From Cafeteria roenbergensis (Eukaryota > Sar > Bigyra > Bicosoecida > Cafeteriaceae): a stretch of 64,000 nt of DNA. Within the stretch, counting starts at the first letter, position 1. Every line of letters begins with the position of its first letter. Of this stretch, positions 29,481-39,659 are shown piece by piece. The notes under the pieces were generated by a model, which made no database searches, was not told the origin of the DNA, and worked only from the letters and a program-made list of their open reading frames with translations. Where the stretch lies: the NCBI GenBank assembly GCA_008330645.1, contig VLTN01000025.1, positions 1 to 64,000 on the forward strand, written 5' to 3'. A program made the position numbers and the translations under genes.

Positions 29481-32400
29481 ATGGCGGCGGCTCGCACCAA
29501 GCTCTCCTTCGGCCTCAAGGCCAAGGGGAAAGGCCGCAAGCTGGGCGGCTCGGCCTTCCTCGGGGCGGCCAGCAAGAGCCCCGCGTCGCCCGGCGCCGCG
29601 GCAGCCGGAGGGGGAAGCGCAACCGGGGCGGGAGACGCAGACGCCCCGCGGATCATTCGCCTGGGCAAGGGGCGCTCGTCCACAGGCCAAATCGCGGTCG
29701 TCTCGGGAGGCGGGGACCCACAAGCGCCGCCGGAGCATGCGGAGGGCGGCAGCCCCGCGCACGCAATTGCCCCCGAGGCCACCGGGGCCAACGCCATCCC
29801 GCTGGGCCGGCCTGGCGTCAAGCTGCGCGCGATCGACGAGCTCATGGTGGAGCTCAAGGACCGCCAGGAGCGGGGAGAGCACATCGCCGACGCGCAAACT
29901 CGCCCCGGCGGCCGCAAAGCTGGGCCTCGCTCCCGAATGCCGCCCACGGGCGGCAACACCTCCACGACCAACATCCACGTGAGCAACCTCTCGCCGCTCG
30001 TGACGGAGGAGGACCTGCGCGCGGCGTTCGCGGCCCTGGGCCCGCTGGTGAGCGTGAAGGTCATGTGGCCGCGCACCGAGGAGGAGCGGGCCCGTGGCTC
30101 CAACGTCGCATTCGTGGCGTTCCACCGCCGCCGCGACGCGGAAGAGGCCATCGCCGCTCTGCAGGGCGCGCGGCTCGGCTCCACCGCGCACGAGGCTGCC
30201 ACTCCCATCCGCTTGGCATGGTCCCGGGCGGTGAAAGGAGCCCTCGGAGACGACTACAAGCCGCCGCCCGGCGCCCACGCGCAGCCGCAGTCGCAGCCAC
30301 AGTCGCAGATGCAGCAGCAGTCGCAGCTGCAGGCGCATACGGCTCTGCCACCCGGGGCCCCGGGCGGCTCCACATCCGCGGCCGGCGCCGCACCGCGCAC
30401 CCCTCGCCAAGCCTCCCCAAGGCAGCCGCCGGAGCGCTGGGCGGCAGACACCCCGGCCCTGAGCGTGCCCGATGCTGCTTCGACAGCGCGGCTCGCCGCT
30501 GGGGCCGCGGCCACAGGCTCCCCCGCCGTCGCCGCCGCCGTCGCCGCCTCCGCGGCATCGGCAGCCGTCGCCGCGCCCGCGGCCCCGCACGCAGCTGGCT
30601 TGGCAGACACCAGGTTGGGTCTGACTCAGCCCTCCGCCTTCCAGCTCCAGCTGCCGCCCCCCTCCGCCGCCGACCTCGCCGCCGCGATCCGCATCGTCAT
30701 GCCTCCGCGCCGCTGGCAGCGCCGCGTCATCGACCGCCTCGCCTGGCGCGTGGCGGAGCACGGCGCGGCCGTCGAGGAGGGCCTCTGCTCTCGCCTCTCC
30801 AGCGCCCCCGTCGCCCCGGGCCTTCCCTCCCGGGGCCGCGCCGGCTTCGACTGGTCCTGGCTGCTGGATCAGACCTCGCCGGCGCCCCCCCCCGCCGCAG
30901 CGTTCTACCGCTGGCGCGTGTGGTGCGCCGCCAACGCCCGCTCGGCGGCGGCTTCCCGCGGCCTCCCGCCGCCCTCACCCGCAGCCGTGTTTCGCCAATG
31001 GTCGGCAGAGCCGTTCAGAATGGCGCTCGACGGCCCGTGGTTCGTGCCGCCGCCGGCCCCCGCCGCTGCTGTCGTCCGCAGCGGCGGGGCAGGGCCTGGA
31101 CCCGGGGACAAGGCCTCCGAAGCGCCCGCGCCATCGCAGACAGGCAGCCGGCCAGTGCACCGGCGCCGCATCCCCGGTGGCCCGGCTGGCCAGCTGCTGG
31201 CCAGATGGCCCTTGCCCCTGGGGGCGCCGCTGCAGGAGGGCACTGGCCTGCCGGCGCGTCGCTGCTTCCTGGAGAGCCCAGACCTGTTCCGCGGCCGCTG
31301 GCGGGGCTGGGGCTGGCTTCCCGACTCGGAGAGTGCCGCGGACGGCGCGGCGGAGCCCGGGGCATGGGAGTCCGCGGCGGCGTCGCTTGCCTCCCGGGCC
31401 TCGGCAGAGCTGCTGCGTTCCGCGGGGGTGGAGGGCACGGCGCCCGCCCCCAGCGCGCCGGATGCGCTCCGCGTTGCTCCGTCCGTGCCTGGGTGGGGGG
31501 ACGAGCGCGAGGAAACTGCGGTCGCGGGCAGGGCGGCGGAGGCGCTGCTGCAGGCTGAGCGAGCGGCCGAGCAGGCCGATGCCGCGGCCGTCGACGGGGG
31601 CGACGGCGAGGCCGACGGCGACAGCGACGGCACGGGCGCCACCTGGACCGATAGCGAGGAGGAGGACGCAGCCAGGCTGGGCCCCGCTGCAAGGGCCGTG
31701 AGGTCAGCGGACCCGGCGGGTGCGGCGTCCGGCGCCGCGGTCCCAGGCGCTGCTGGCGCCAGCACCGACGCTGCGGCGGGGCAGCAGCGGCTGCCGTGGT
31801 CGGCGTTCCAGCAGTGGACGGCGCTGCTTCGCGAGGCGCGCCTGGATACGGCGAGCGTGCGGGCCCGGTCCGTGTGGGCCATGGACCACGCGGCCGCGGC
31901 GGAGGAGGTGGCCGAGGTGCTTGCGGACAGCGTCTGCACCCCGGCCGAGGCCACTCCGCTCTCTGTCCGCGTGGCCCGTCTCATGGTGGCGTCGGACCTG
32001 CTGATCGGCGGGCTGGCCGCGACGTCCCCGGACGCCAGGCAGGCGGCCCAGCGCATCCGGGCGCAGCTCGTGCCGCGGCTTCCGCGGATCGGGGAAGCCG
32101 TCGGGGAGGCCCTTGCTTGCGAGTCGTTTCGAATGCGCCGGGCAGCCGCCGCGGAGCGGGTGCTGGCGGTGGTGGCCGCGTGGCGAGCCAAGGGGGGCCT
32201 CTTGCCGGCCGTGGTGGACCGCTTCGAGGCGAGCGTGGCCCTGCCGTGGCCGCTGGTGCATCCCTCGCTGGCCCACTCGCGGGAGGACCCGGCCAGCGGC
32301 CGCTCCGTCGCCAGGGTGGAGGACGGTCGGTGGACGGAGGAGACTCCGCACGGCGTTGCGCGTGGCCGCGCGAGAGACGCGTGGGCCCGCGTGGCCGATT

Positions 32401-32723
32401 CCATGCGGCGCGAGGGGTCGTTCCTGCCCGCGTCCACGACGGGACGGACGCTGCCGCTGGGAGCAGTCGACACCGTTGCGCTGGCGGTGCGGCTGCGCTG
32501 GGCGGAGGCTGTGCTTGGCGCCGACGCGGCGCAAGCGATGGCGGACGAGGCGGCTGCTGGCAAACCTGACGCGGGCGCCAGAGCAGCCGGCAAGGCAGCG
32601 CCTGCCCAGGGCCGACCCAGCAGCAGCAGCAGTACCAGCAGCAGTACCAGCAGCAGCAACAACAACAACAACAGCAACAGCAACAATGGGCGCGTGACAG
32701 CGAGCGAGCGCGATTGCTTGTGA
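29481..32723 (+). CDS. U2SURP: U2SURP/SR140, U2 snRNP-associated SURP and CID protein
   Basis: A single exon of 1,080 codons. SR140/U2SURP is a component of 17S U2 snRNP that helps branch-site engagement. Domain order is that of the family. The Lys-rich start has KLSFGLKAKGKGRKLGGSAF. An RRM lies at about 162-252 (TTNIHVSNLSPLVTEEDLRA). A SURP-type region begins near 403 (IRIVMPPRRWQRRVIDRLAW), followed by FYRWRVWCAANAR and FRMALDGPWFVPP. A CID-like helical domain lies at about 770-915 (LREARLDTASVRARSVWAMD, VARLMVASDLLIGG). The tail ends in Ser/Thr/Asn repeats encoded by agc and aac runs near 32,620-32,690. The start ATG at 29481 was chosen because the open frame further upstream is only antisense to the PX gene. 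Confidence 0.85.
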   Translation: MAAARTKLSFGLKAKGKGRKLGGSAFLGAASKSPASPGAAAAGGGSATGAGDADAPRIIRLGKGRSSTGQIAVVSGGGDPQAPPEHAEGGSPAHAIAPEATGANAIPLGRPGVKLRAIDELMVELKDRQERGEHIADAQTRPGGRKAGPRSRMPPTGGNTSTTNIHVSNLSPLVTEEDLRAAFAALGPLVSVKVMWPRTEEERARGSNVAFVAFHRRRDAEEAIAALQGARLGSTAHEAATPIRLAWSRAVKGALGDDYKPPPGAHAQPQSQPQSQMQQQSQLQAHTALPPGAPGGSTSAAGAAPRTPRQASPRQPPERWAADTPALSVPDAASTARLAAGAAATGSPAVAAAVAASAASAAVAAPAAPHAAGLADTRLGLTQPSAFQLQLPPPSAADLAAAIRIVMPPRRWQRRVIDRLAWRVAEHGAAVEEGLCSRLSSAPVAPGLPSRGRAGFDWSWLLDQTSPAPPPAAAFYRWRVWCAANARSAAASRGLPPPSPAAVFRQWSAEPFRMALDGPWFVPPPAPAAAVVRSGGAGPGPGDKASEAPAPSQTGSRPVHRRRIPGGPAGQLLARWPLPLGAPLQEGTGLPARRCFLESPDLFRGRWRGWGWLPDSESAADGAAEPGAWESAAASLASRASAELLRSAGVEGTAPAPSAPDALRVAPSVPGWGDEREETAVAGRAAEALLQAERAAEQADAAAVDGGDGEADGDSDGTGATWTDSEEEDAARLGPAARAVRSADPAGAASGAAVPGAAGASTDAAAGQQRLPWSAFQQWTALLREARLDTASVRARSVWAMDHAAAAEEVAEVLADSVCTPAEATPLSVRVARLMVASDLLIGGLAATSPDARQAAQRIRAQLVPRLPRIGEAVGEALACESFRMRRAAAAERVLAVVAAWRAKGGLLPAVVDRFEASVALPWPLVHPSLAHSREDPASGRSVARVEDGRWTEETPHGVARGRARDAWARVADSMRREGSFLPASTTGRTLPLGAVDTVALAVRLRWAEAVLGADAAQAMADEAAAGKPDAGARAAGKAAPAQGRPSSSSSTSSSTSSSNNNNNSNSNNGRVTASERDCL

Positions 32724-33018
32724 CGCGCTGCAGTCGCGACGCGCTCACGTGCATGCACGGCCTCGGGGAGGGGAGGGCACGACATGGGGCTGCTGCTGCA
32801 ACGGAGGCAGGGTATGCGGAAATGCGCCTTCTCTATCAGCTGCGGTGGCAGGTGTGGTGTTTGGGAGTGGAGGCGTTGCTGCGTATAACCTTTGGCTGCG
32901 CATTGCGTTGCGCAGCGAGTGAAGGCAGCTCCAAGCTGCAGCGAGACGCGCACACAACGACCGCTGGCAAACGCACACGACAAGGACGTCAACACGGTGT
33001 ATCAAGCGCTCAGGGTGC

Positions 33019-36000
33019 TCACGACGGCACGGCAAACACAGTGCGCGTGGGGATGTCATTGCCCTCCGAGTCCGAGGTCTTGAGGCTGCCCCCGGAGGCC
33101 AGCGCCACGAGCGCGGCACGCGGCGGCGCAGTGATTGGGGCCGAGCTAGAGTCCGATGTCACCGTCTCTCGCGCCCCGGGGATGCGCTTCGTGGTTGAGC
33201 GGCTGTTCGCCGAGACGTGCAGCTGGGACTCGGACGAGGGTCCGCGGCGAAGGCCGGCGGGCGGATCCCGCAAGCTGCCTTCAAGCAGCGACACCTCCGT
33301 CGCCGCCACCTGGCCCGCACGCGCGCTGTACAGCATGCTCGCAGCGGAGCTGCTCGTTCCAACCGCTGCGCCAATGTCGGCGGCGCTGCTGCTAGAGTCT
33401 GGCCGGCTGCTCAAGCTCATTCCCAGCGCCAGTGCCACCGCAGGGCCCAGCCTGGGCTGCAAAGCAGTGGCGGCCGGGATGTGCGCGGGCGAGGACGGCA
33501 GGCGTGTGGGCGGGGCGCCGGCCCGCTGCGGCCCGACGTCAATGGCGGAGGGGCGATGGGAGGCGAAGCGCGCTGAGGGGGCGGGTCGGGTCCCGGAGGC
33601 GCTGCTGCCGGAGCCGCCGGCCCCCGCGAGCAGGCGGCGCGGCGCAATGGTCGCGCTTCCGGGCGAGCTTCCGAGGGCAATGCCGGTGCTGGCGCTAGAC
33701 TCGGTAGTCGGCACCGCTGCCCGGTCCCTCGAGTCGGGGCCCTGCTGGTCCGGGCAACACCGGGCGGAGCGCGGAGAGACAGTGCTCGCGCCGGACACGC
33801 GGGCGATGGAGCGCGACCAGCGCGCCCACACGCCGCCGGGGGTCACCCCTCCTCCCCTGCTGGCGTTGCTGCTGCGGCCGGTAGCGGACGACGGCACTGG
33901 CTCGCGCGGAGGCTGCTCCGGCTCGCGCGCGGCCGGGGACGCGGGCGTGGCCAGGTCCCTGGCCGGAATGTCCAGCCCGGGAGCAGGAGGCTGGCGCGGC
34001 GGTGGCTGGGGCGCAGCTGAGGCAGGCGCGGGCTTTCGCCCGGAGTCGTGGTCGGTGGCGGAGCTGCTGCTGCCCGCGAGCGCAGCGCGTCTGTGCGACG
34101 TCGACGACTCGGACGACATGGTTTGCTCGCGGACGGTGACGAGCATGGCCTCAGTCGCCAGATCGGCGTCACTGGCGCGGTGCGTCTGCCCGGACAAGTG
34201 CCTGGCAGAGCTGCTTCCTCGGGACAGCGGGCTGGCTGCGCTGTCCCGCCTGGTGATCCTGCCGGTGAGGAACGATCGCTCGAAGATGCTGGCAAGAGCG
34301 GCGTTGCCACCGCGCTGGAGCCCCTGGAGGCGGCCAAGCATGACGCCGCGCACGGCCTGCGCGACCCCCGCCTCCCTCACTGCCGCCTCTTCCTCGTCCT
34401 CCACGTCTGACTCGGCGTCGTCCGTGTCCCTCTCCGCGTCCGTCGTGCCCGAGTCCAGCGAGAGCCGGCTGCTCCGGACGGGCATGTGCATCCCGCCTCC
34501 GGCACGCTCCCAGTCGCTCGCAAAGGCGGCCTGGGAGGGCACCTGCGCGTCCGAGCGGTTGCTGCCTTGTGCCGCTGTCGGCGGGGTCCCAGAGATCCTT
34601 CTGCCGCGGTTTCGCCCTTCCACGCGCAGGGGCTGCTTGCCGCTGAGCCCCCTGGAGAGCGGGTGATGCACTGCCGAGGCAGCAGCGGCAGAGGGCGCGG
34701 CTCCGGCGGACACGGCGCGTCCCGCTCCCCCGCCAACAGCTTGCCTCGCCGCTGCCCGGCCCACGCCTTCCGGTCGACCCGCCTGCGCGGCTCCGGACGA
34801 CGCTGGGCCAGCAGGCGAGGGCGACGCTGGCGGTAGGAACCGAACCGACCGCTGCGAAGGTCCGCTGGAGCCGGGCCGCTCCGCGGCGTCCGCTGCGTCC
34901 GCTGCGTCTGCCCCCGCCCCCGCGCCATGCGACGGTCCCAGCGCCGCGCCGGCGCCGTCCCGCCCGTCCTGCAGCAGCGCGCCGGCGTCGCTGCAAGAGT
35001 CGATCCGCGAGTCCTGGGCAGGCCAGCCCCACGGGGGCTCGCCCCCCGGGAAGGAAGCGCAGCCTGGCCCGGACGCGGCAGAGCCCTCGCCGTCGTCGTC
35101 CAGAGGGGCGGAGCGGCCCTCGCTGCGAGGGGAACTTGCTGGCCGCGCGGCCTCGTCGTCAGCCTCGCTCGTCGCCAACCCCTCGCCCGGGCGGGAGGCG
35201 GGCGTGGCGCGGGACTCCGTCTGCGCCGCGCCGCCAGCTGCCCCAAGCGGGGAGGTGAGCGCTGGCCGCGGACACTGCTTGGGGGCCACGTCCGCGTCCG
35301 AGAAGGGCCGGACGCCGTCGCTGCCGTAGTCAGTCGAGGAGGTGTAGCGCCCAAGGCAGCGGCGGCGCTGGTGGGTGACCGAGGCGGCCAGAGCTGCAGC
35401 CGCCGCTGCAGCTGCTGCAGCAGCGGCAGAGGCTTTGCCTCTGCTTGCATCATCAGCTGACGCGTTGGATGGCCGAGGCTTGTCCCACCTCCTGCGGCTG
35501 TCGCGGTGGCCGCCGCCTGGCTTGCGCGGGCTGTCGGGCCCGCACCCCGGCACGAAGAACCCGCCCGAGCCCAGGGGCGATCCGTCCGCGCGGCTTCCGT
35601 CCGGCGCGGACACGCGGCGGGCCGCGGTCGGGGCCTTGCCTGCGCGAAGAAGGCTTTCTGGGTCGCCGTCCCCGCCGACCGCGCTGACTTGGTGGGGCGT
35701 GAGGGGCTCCGCGTTGCGGCCAGAGGGTAGCAGGGACGTGCCCGACGATGTCCGAACGCTGACGCGCTCCGTGCGGAAGGACGCAAAGGTGGACTCGGCG
35801 AAGGAGGGCATGGGTGTGCGCATTGGCTGCCGGGGGCGGGGCGACGTGTCGACGCTGGGGCGGCCGGGGCTGGAGCCTGCGCGGCCTTCGGTCCCTGCCT
35901 GCGCGCTGCCACGCTCGCCGCCAGCCCTCTTGCCCGCATTCGCGGCCCCGGCGCTGATGCTGCCACCGGCACTCTGGTCGGTGCCGTTGCCGTTGCCATT

Positions 36001-36041
36001 GCCGCTGCCGCTGCGGTCGACATGACCGTCGACATCGCTGC

Positions 36042-36082
<41 letters not shown>

Positions 36083-39000
36083 CGGCCGGAGCTGAGCACG
36101 GGCATGGCGCTCTTCCCCCCAGGGCCGAGGGCGCGCGTGGAGGGTAGCCCCGCCGCTGCGCGGAAGGAGGGCGCGGCCACCAGGTCCCGCGGCGAGAGAG
36201 TGCCGTTGGGCGGCGGTCCGGAGCCGCGGCGGCCGGCTGCGGCGGGCTGGCGAGACCTGGTGCCGACGCCGCGGCTCGACTTCGACCCGTAGAGGAGACC
36301 GACGCGGGAAGGGGCAGTCGCCCCTGCTAGGAGCGACGTCGCGGGGGGGCGAGGCACGTGCGCCGGGCGGCTGGAGGTGAGGAAGGGGTGGGCGAGCAGC
36401 TCCTGGGCTGTGGGGCGCCGCGACGGGTCCCGGGTGAGGCAGCGGAGGACGAAGTCCTTGGCTTGGGGGGAGAGGCTGTCTGGCATTGGCGGCGGGTGGG
36501 GCGTGGTTGCGATGTGGAACATGGCCGCCACCTCGTTGTCGAACCCCAGCTGCGCCCACGGGGCCTTGGCTGTGGCCATTTCCAGCACAGTGCAGCCGGC
36601 AGACCACACGTCTGCCTTGCGGCCGTGCCCCACCTGCTGGATCACCTCCGGCGCCATGAACAGCGGCGTCCCGCGAATGTCCGTGGCTGCAATGTCCGGC
36701 CCGGCGATGGAGGCCAGGCGCGAGGAGGCGCCGAAATCGGCCACCTTGATGAAGCCCTGCCCGTCTACCAGCAGGTTGGCCGCCTTGATGTCTCGGTGGA
36801 CGACGCGGTGAGAGTGAAGGTACGCAAGCCCCTGCAGCAGCTGGCGGCTGTACACCCGCACCACGCGCTCGGGCAGCGCGCCCACCCGCTCCAGCACGGA
36901 CCGCAAGCTGCCGCCGGGGACGAACTCCATGAATATGGTCACCGTGGACTGCCCCTGGCGGCGGCGGTGCCGTCGGTGCCGCCGCTTTCGTCGGCGGGCC
37001 ACACGGGCGTCCGCCTCCGGGGGCGCGCTTGCGCCCTCGCTGAGCTGCGCTGCGGCGCCCAGCTGGTGTGCCACCGCTGTCGCACGGCCGGCAGCCTCGC
37101 CGCTGTGCCCTGCCATCCCTGCTTGGGGGTCGGCGTCCAGCGGCGCGCGCGCGTGGCTGGCACACGCGGCGGCGTCGCCCACGCTGTGCGGAGGGGGGAC
37201 GTCTCCGGCTGGGTTGTGCGCGGAAGCTGGGTCCCCTTGCTTTCTCGCGGCCTCGCTGGCCTCAATCGCGATGGTGCCGGACGTGGTGACAGTCGCACTG
37301 CGCTGCTCGCGTCGAGACAACGGCGACTCGGCGCCGGCGGCGAGCGCGTCTGCCGTGAGGGCGGCACTCTCCGAGGAGGCGCCGTCCGGGCGGACGGAGG
37401 CCGGCTCCGTGGCGTCCTGGCCAGCCAGGGGGTCAGTGCACACGCGCTGGTGGTGGCCTGCCCTCGCCATCACAGCCATGCCGGATGGGCTGCTGGCGAG
37501 GCGGAAGACCTTGGAACGCGCCCAGGACTCGTCTTGGGAGGGTGAGCAGCCGTCAGTGTATGCGCAGTCACTGTCCCCCGCGCCGCTCAGCGACCCGCCG
37601 GCGCCAGACACCGAGTCGGTGACCGACTCGCCGAGAGTGAGGCAGTCGCTGCTGCTGCCGTCGCCCAGCGACAGCGCCTCCGACCCCGCCAGGCTGCAGC
37701 GCCCGCCCGCCACGCTCCTGGCCTCGCTGGCCGACGCCTCCGAGCTGCTGTCCACCACCAGGCCGGTGGGCTCCAGCGCGGCGGCCTGCAGGCGGTGGGG
37801 CGTGTGCTCCATGGCCGCCTCGCGCTGCCGCAGCCGCTCCAGCCGCAGCGCTGCGGCAGAGCCTCGGACGAGCGTGCGGGCGTCAGGGGACGCGCCGCCG
37901 GGGCCTGCCCGCGCGCGCGCCGGGACGTTGGCCGCGCTGTGCGCGCTGCCTCGGTGGCAGTGGCCGTCCACGTTGGCAGCAAACTCCGTGGTGAGGGCGG
38001 GCGCCGAAGAGGCGGACACGCCCGAGCACCGAGCCGACGCGGCCAGCGACATGGCGGGGGTGGCGTCGGGGTCCGCAGCGTCGGAGGCGCGCCTTCGACG
38101 CAGGTTGAGCCTCGGCCGGTCCTTGCGGAAGCCGAGGTAGCGCACGATGTTCCTGTGATCGAGGGACGCCATCACCTTGATCTCCCGCTCCAGGTCCCTG
38201 ACCAGAGCCGCCGTCGCGGCGTTCATATGGGGCTTGACTCGCCAGCCAATGAGGCGGCGGTCTCGGGCTGCCTGCTCGCGGCGGCGCGCGAGGTCAGCGA
38301 GGGCCACCGCTCGGTTGCGCTCGGCGGCCGCCTCTGCCGCCTGCTGCCGCTGCACGAGCCGCCGCATGAGAGGGTGGGTTCCGGGAGCGTCTTGGGTCCC
38401 GCCGCCAGGAGCGGCAGCGCCCGCCGCTTCCGCTGGAGGGTCCGGAGGCAGGGCCAAACCCCCCCTGGGCGCCCTGTCGGCGGGTCCGCTAGACGGCCGC
38501 TCCGTTGCCGAGCTGGCGACAAGCGGCGGGTGCGGCATGCGGTGCGAGCCGGGAGGGCTGGGGAGCGCCGCCCGTTCCTGGACGCCTTGGACGACAATGC
38601 CGGGCTGGGCGGCGCTTGGCTGGGCCTCGTGCGTGCCGGTCTTGTCCTCTGCGCGCCTCGGGGACTCGCTTCGGTAAATGGGCGTGCTGACCCACCGCAC
38701 GTTCACAGGCACCACCTTGGCGGCGATCAGGTCTCCTGTGGTCTTGTCCAGGTAGTAGTAAACCTTGCCGTAGGCACCAGACCCGATGAGCTGTCCGCGC
38801 TTGATTTCCCCCTTGCCGAACCGGCGCGCGCGCAGCTGAGGCTCGGTGCTTGCCAGGGGTGCCTCGTACAGGCGACGATCGGACTCGCTGCGGTAGTAGT
38901 CCCCGTCCGCGTCATCGGGGTCGGCGGCCCGGGATGCACGGACCTCAGTCGCAACCGCGCTGGTGGACTTGCAGTCCAACTGCGAACGCGACTCGTCCTT

Positions 39001-39297
39001 TCCCGTGGTTGTGCCCCCCCCTCCCGAGGCCAGGCTTCGCCGGGAGTGGCGATGCAGCTGCTGGTGAGCGGACCCTGAGAGCATGAGGCCGCTTGGAGAG
39101 CAAGGCTCGGCCGCAGAAGGAGTCTCGCACGCAAGTCTACCGACTTGAGACCTTGGTCGAAGGCCTTCCGCACGGCGGACCTCGCGGCCGCGCCCAGCCC
39201 CTCCGCTGGCAAGCGCCCCACTGCCGGATCGGGCGTCGGGGGGCGTGGCCTGAGCAGCAGGCTCGGCGCGCCTGCGCCCGCCTCCGATGTTGCCCAT
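33019..39297 (-). CDS. MAP3K-type protein kinase, 2,092 residues, with large inserts in the kinase domain
   Basis: An intronless frame from the ATG at 39297. The kinase domain runs from about 160 to 975. It contains the glycine loop LIGSGAYGKVYYYLD (about 171), the Lys in IAAKVVPV (about 194), the helix-C region LEREIKVMASLDHRNIVRYL (about 366-390), FMEFVPGGSL, the catalytic HRDIKAANLL (about 832), DFGASSRLA, GTPLFMAPEV and the substrate-lobe DVWSAGCTVLEMATAKAPW. The GGSL and GTPxxMAPEV motifs are those of MEKK/ANP MAP3 kinases. All catalytic residues are present. Two inserts of about 160 and 385 disordered residues split the N-lobe before helix C and after strand 4. The C-terminal 1,100 residues are Ser/Ala-rich and disordered. 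The N-terminus, MGNIGGG, fits N-myristoylation. It probably sits on top of a MAPK cascade; the stimulus is unknown. Confidence 0.85.
36043..36080. repeat. (GCCGTC)n coding microsatellite
   Basis: About six tandem copies of gccgtc, read on the minus strand as alternating Gly-Asp in the disordered tail of the MAP3K-type kinase. Confidence 0.85.
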
Positions 39298-39659
39298 GGC
39301 AGGCCCACTGCTCGTGTGGCGACAGCCAACCTGGCGTCAGCCGGCAAGATGCGCCCAGGGGTGAACCCTGCAGCCCCGCAGCCGCCGTGAGGGGTGGGCC
39401 GCCCCCTGGAAGCAGCCCCGGAAGGAAGCCGGGCGCTGCTTTCCCTGCGCTGACGCGCCTGCTGCGGCGGGCAATGGAGCCGTCGTGCTGGTGACCGGCG
39501 ACTCGGCGATCGCGATTCCAGGCGAACGGCTGCGCTGATCTTTGCGCGCAAGTATGCCGCCAGCGAGCGAAAGGCTTCGAGCGCCTCTGCCAATTGCGGC
39601 CTTTGCCGCCGCCGCCGGGCCACCCCCGCCCCAAGACCGGACAGCCCGCCGCGCCTGCG
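39298..39659. promoter_or_regulatory. Divergent promoter region with possible upstream ATG
   Basis: This stretch lies between the kinase ATG and the NUP62 ATG. An ATG at 39554 opens a different frame from NUP62 and overlaps its start; it may be a regulatory upstream reading frame if the leader begins before it. No other element was recognised. Confidence 0.35.
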
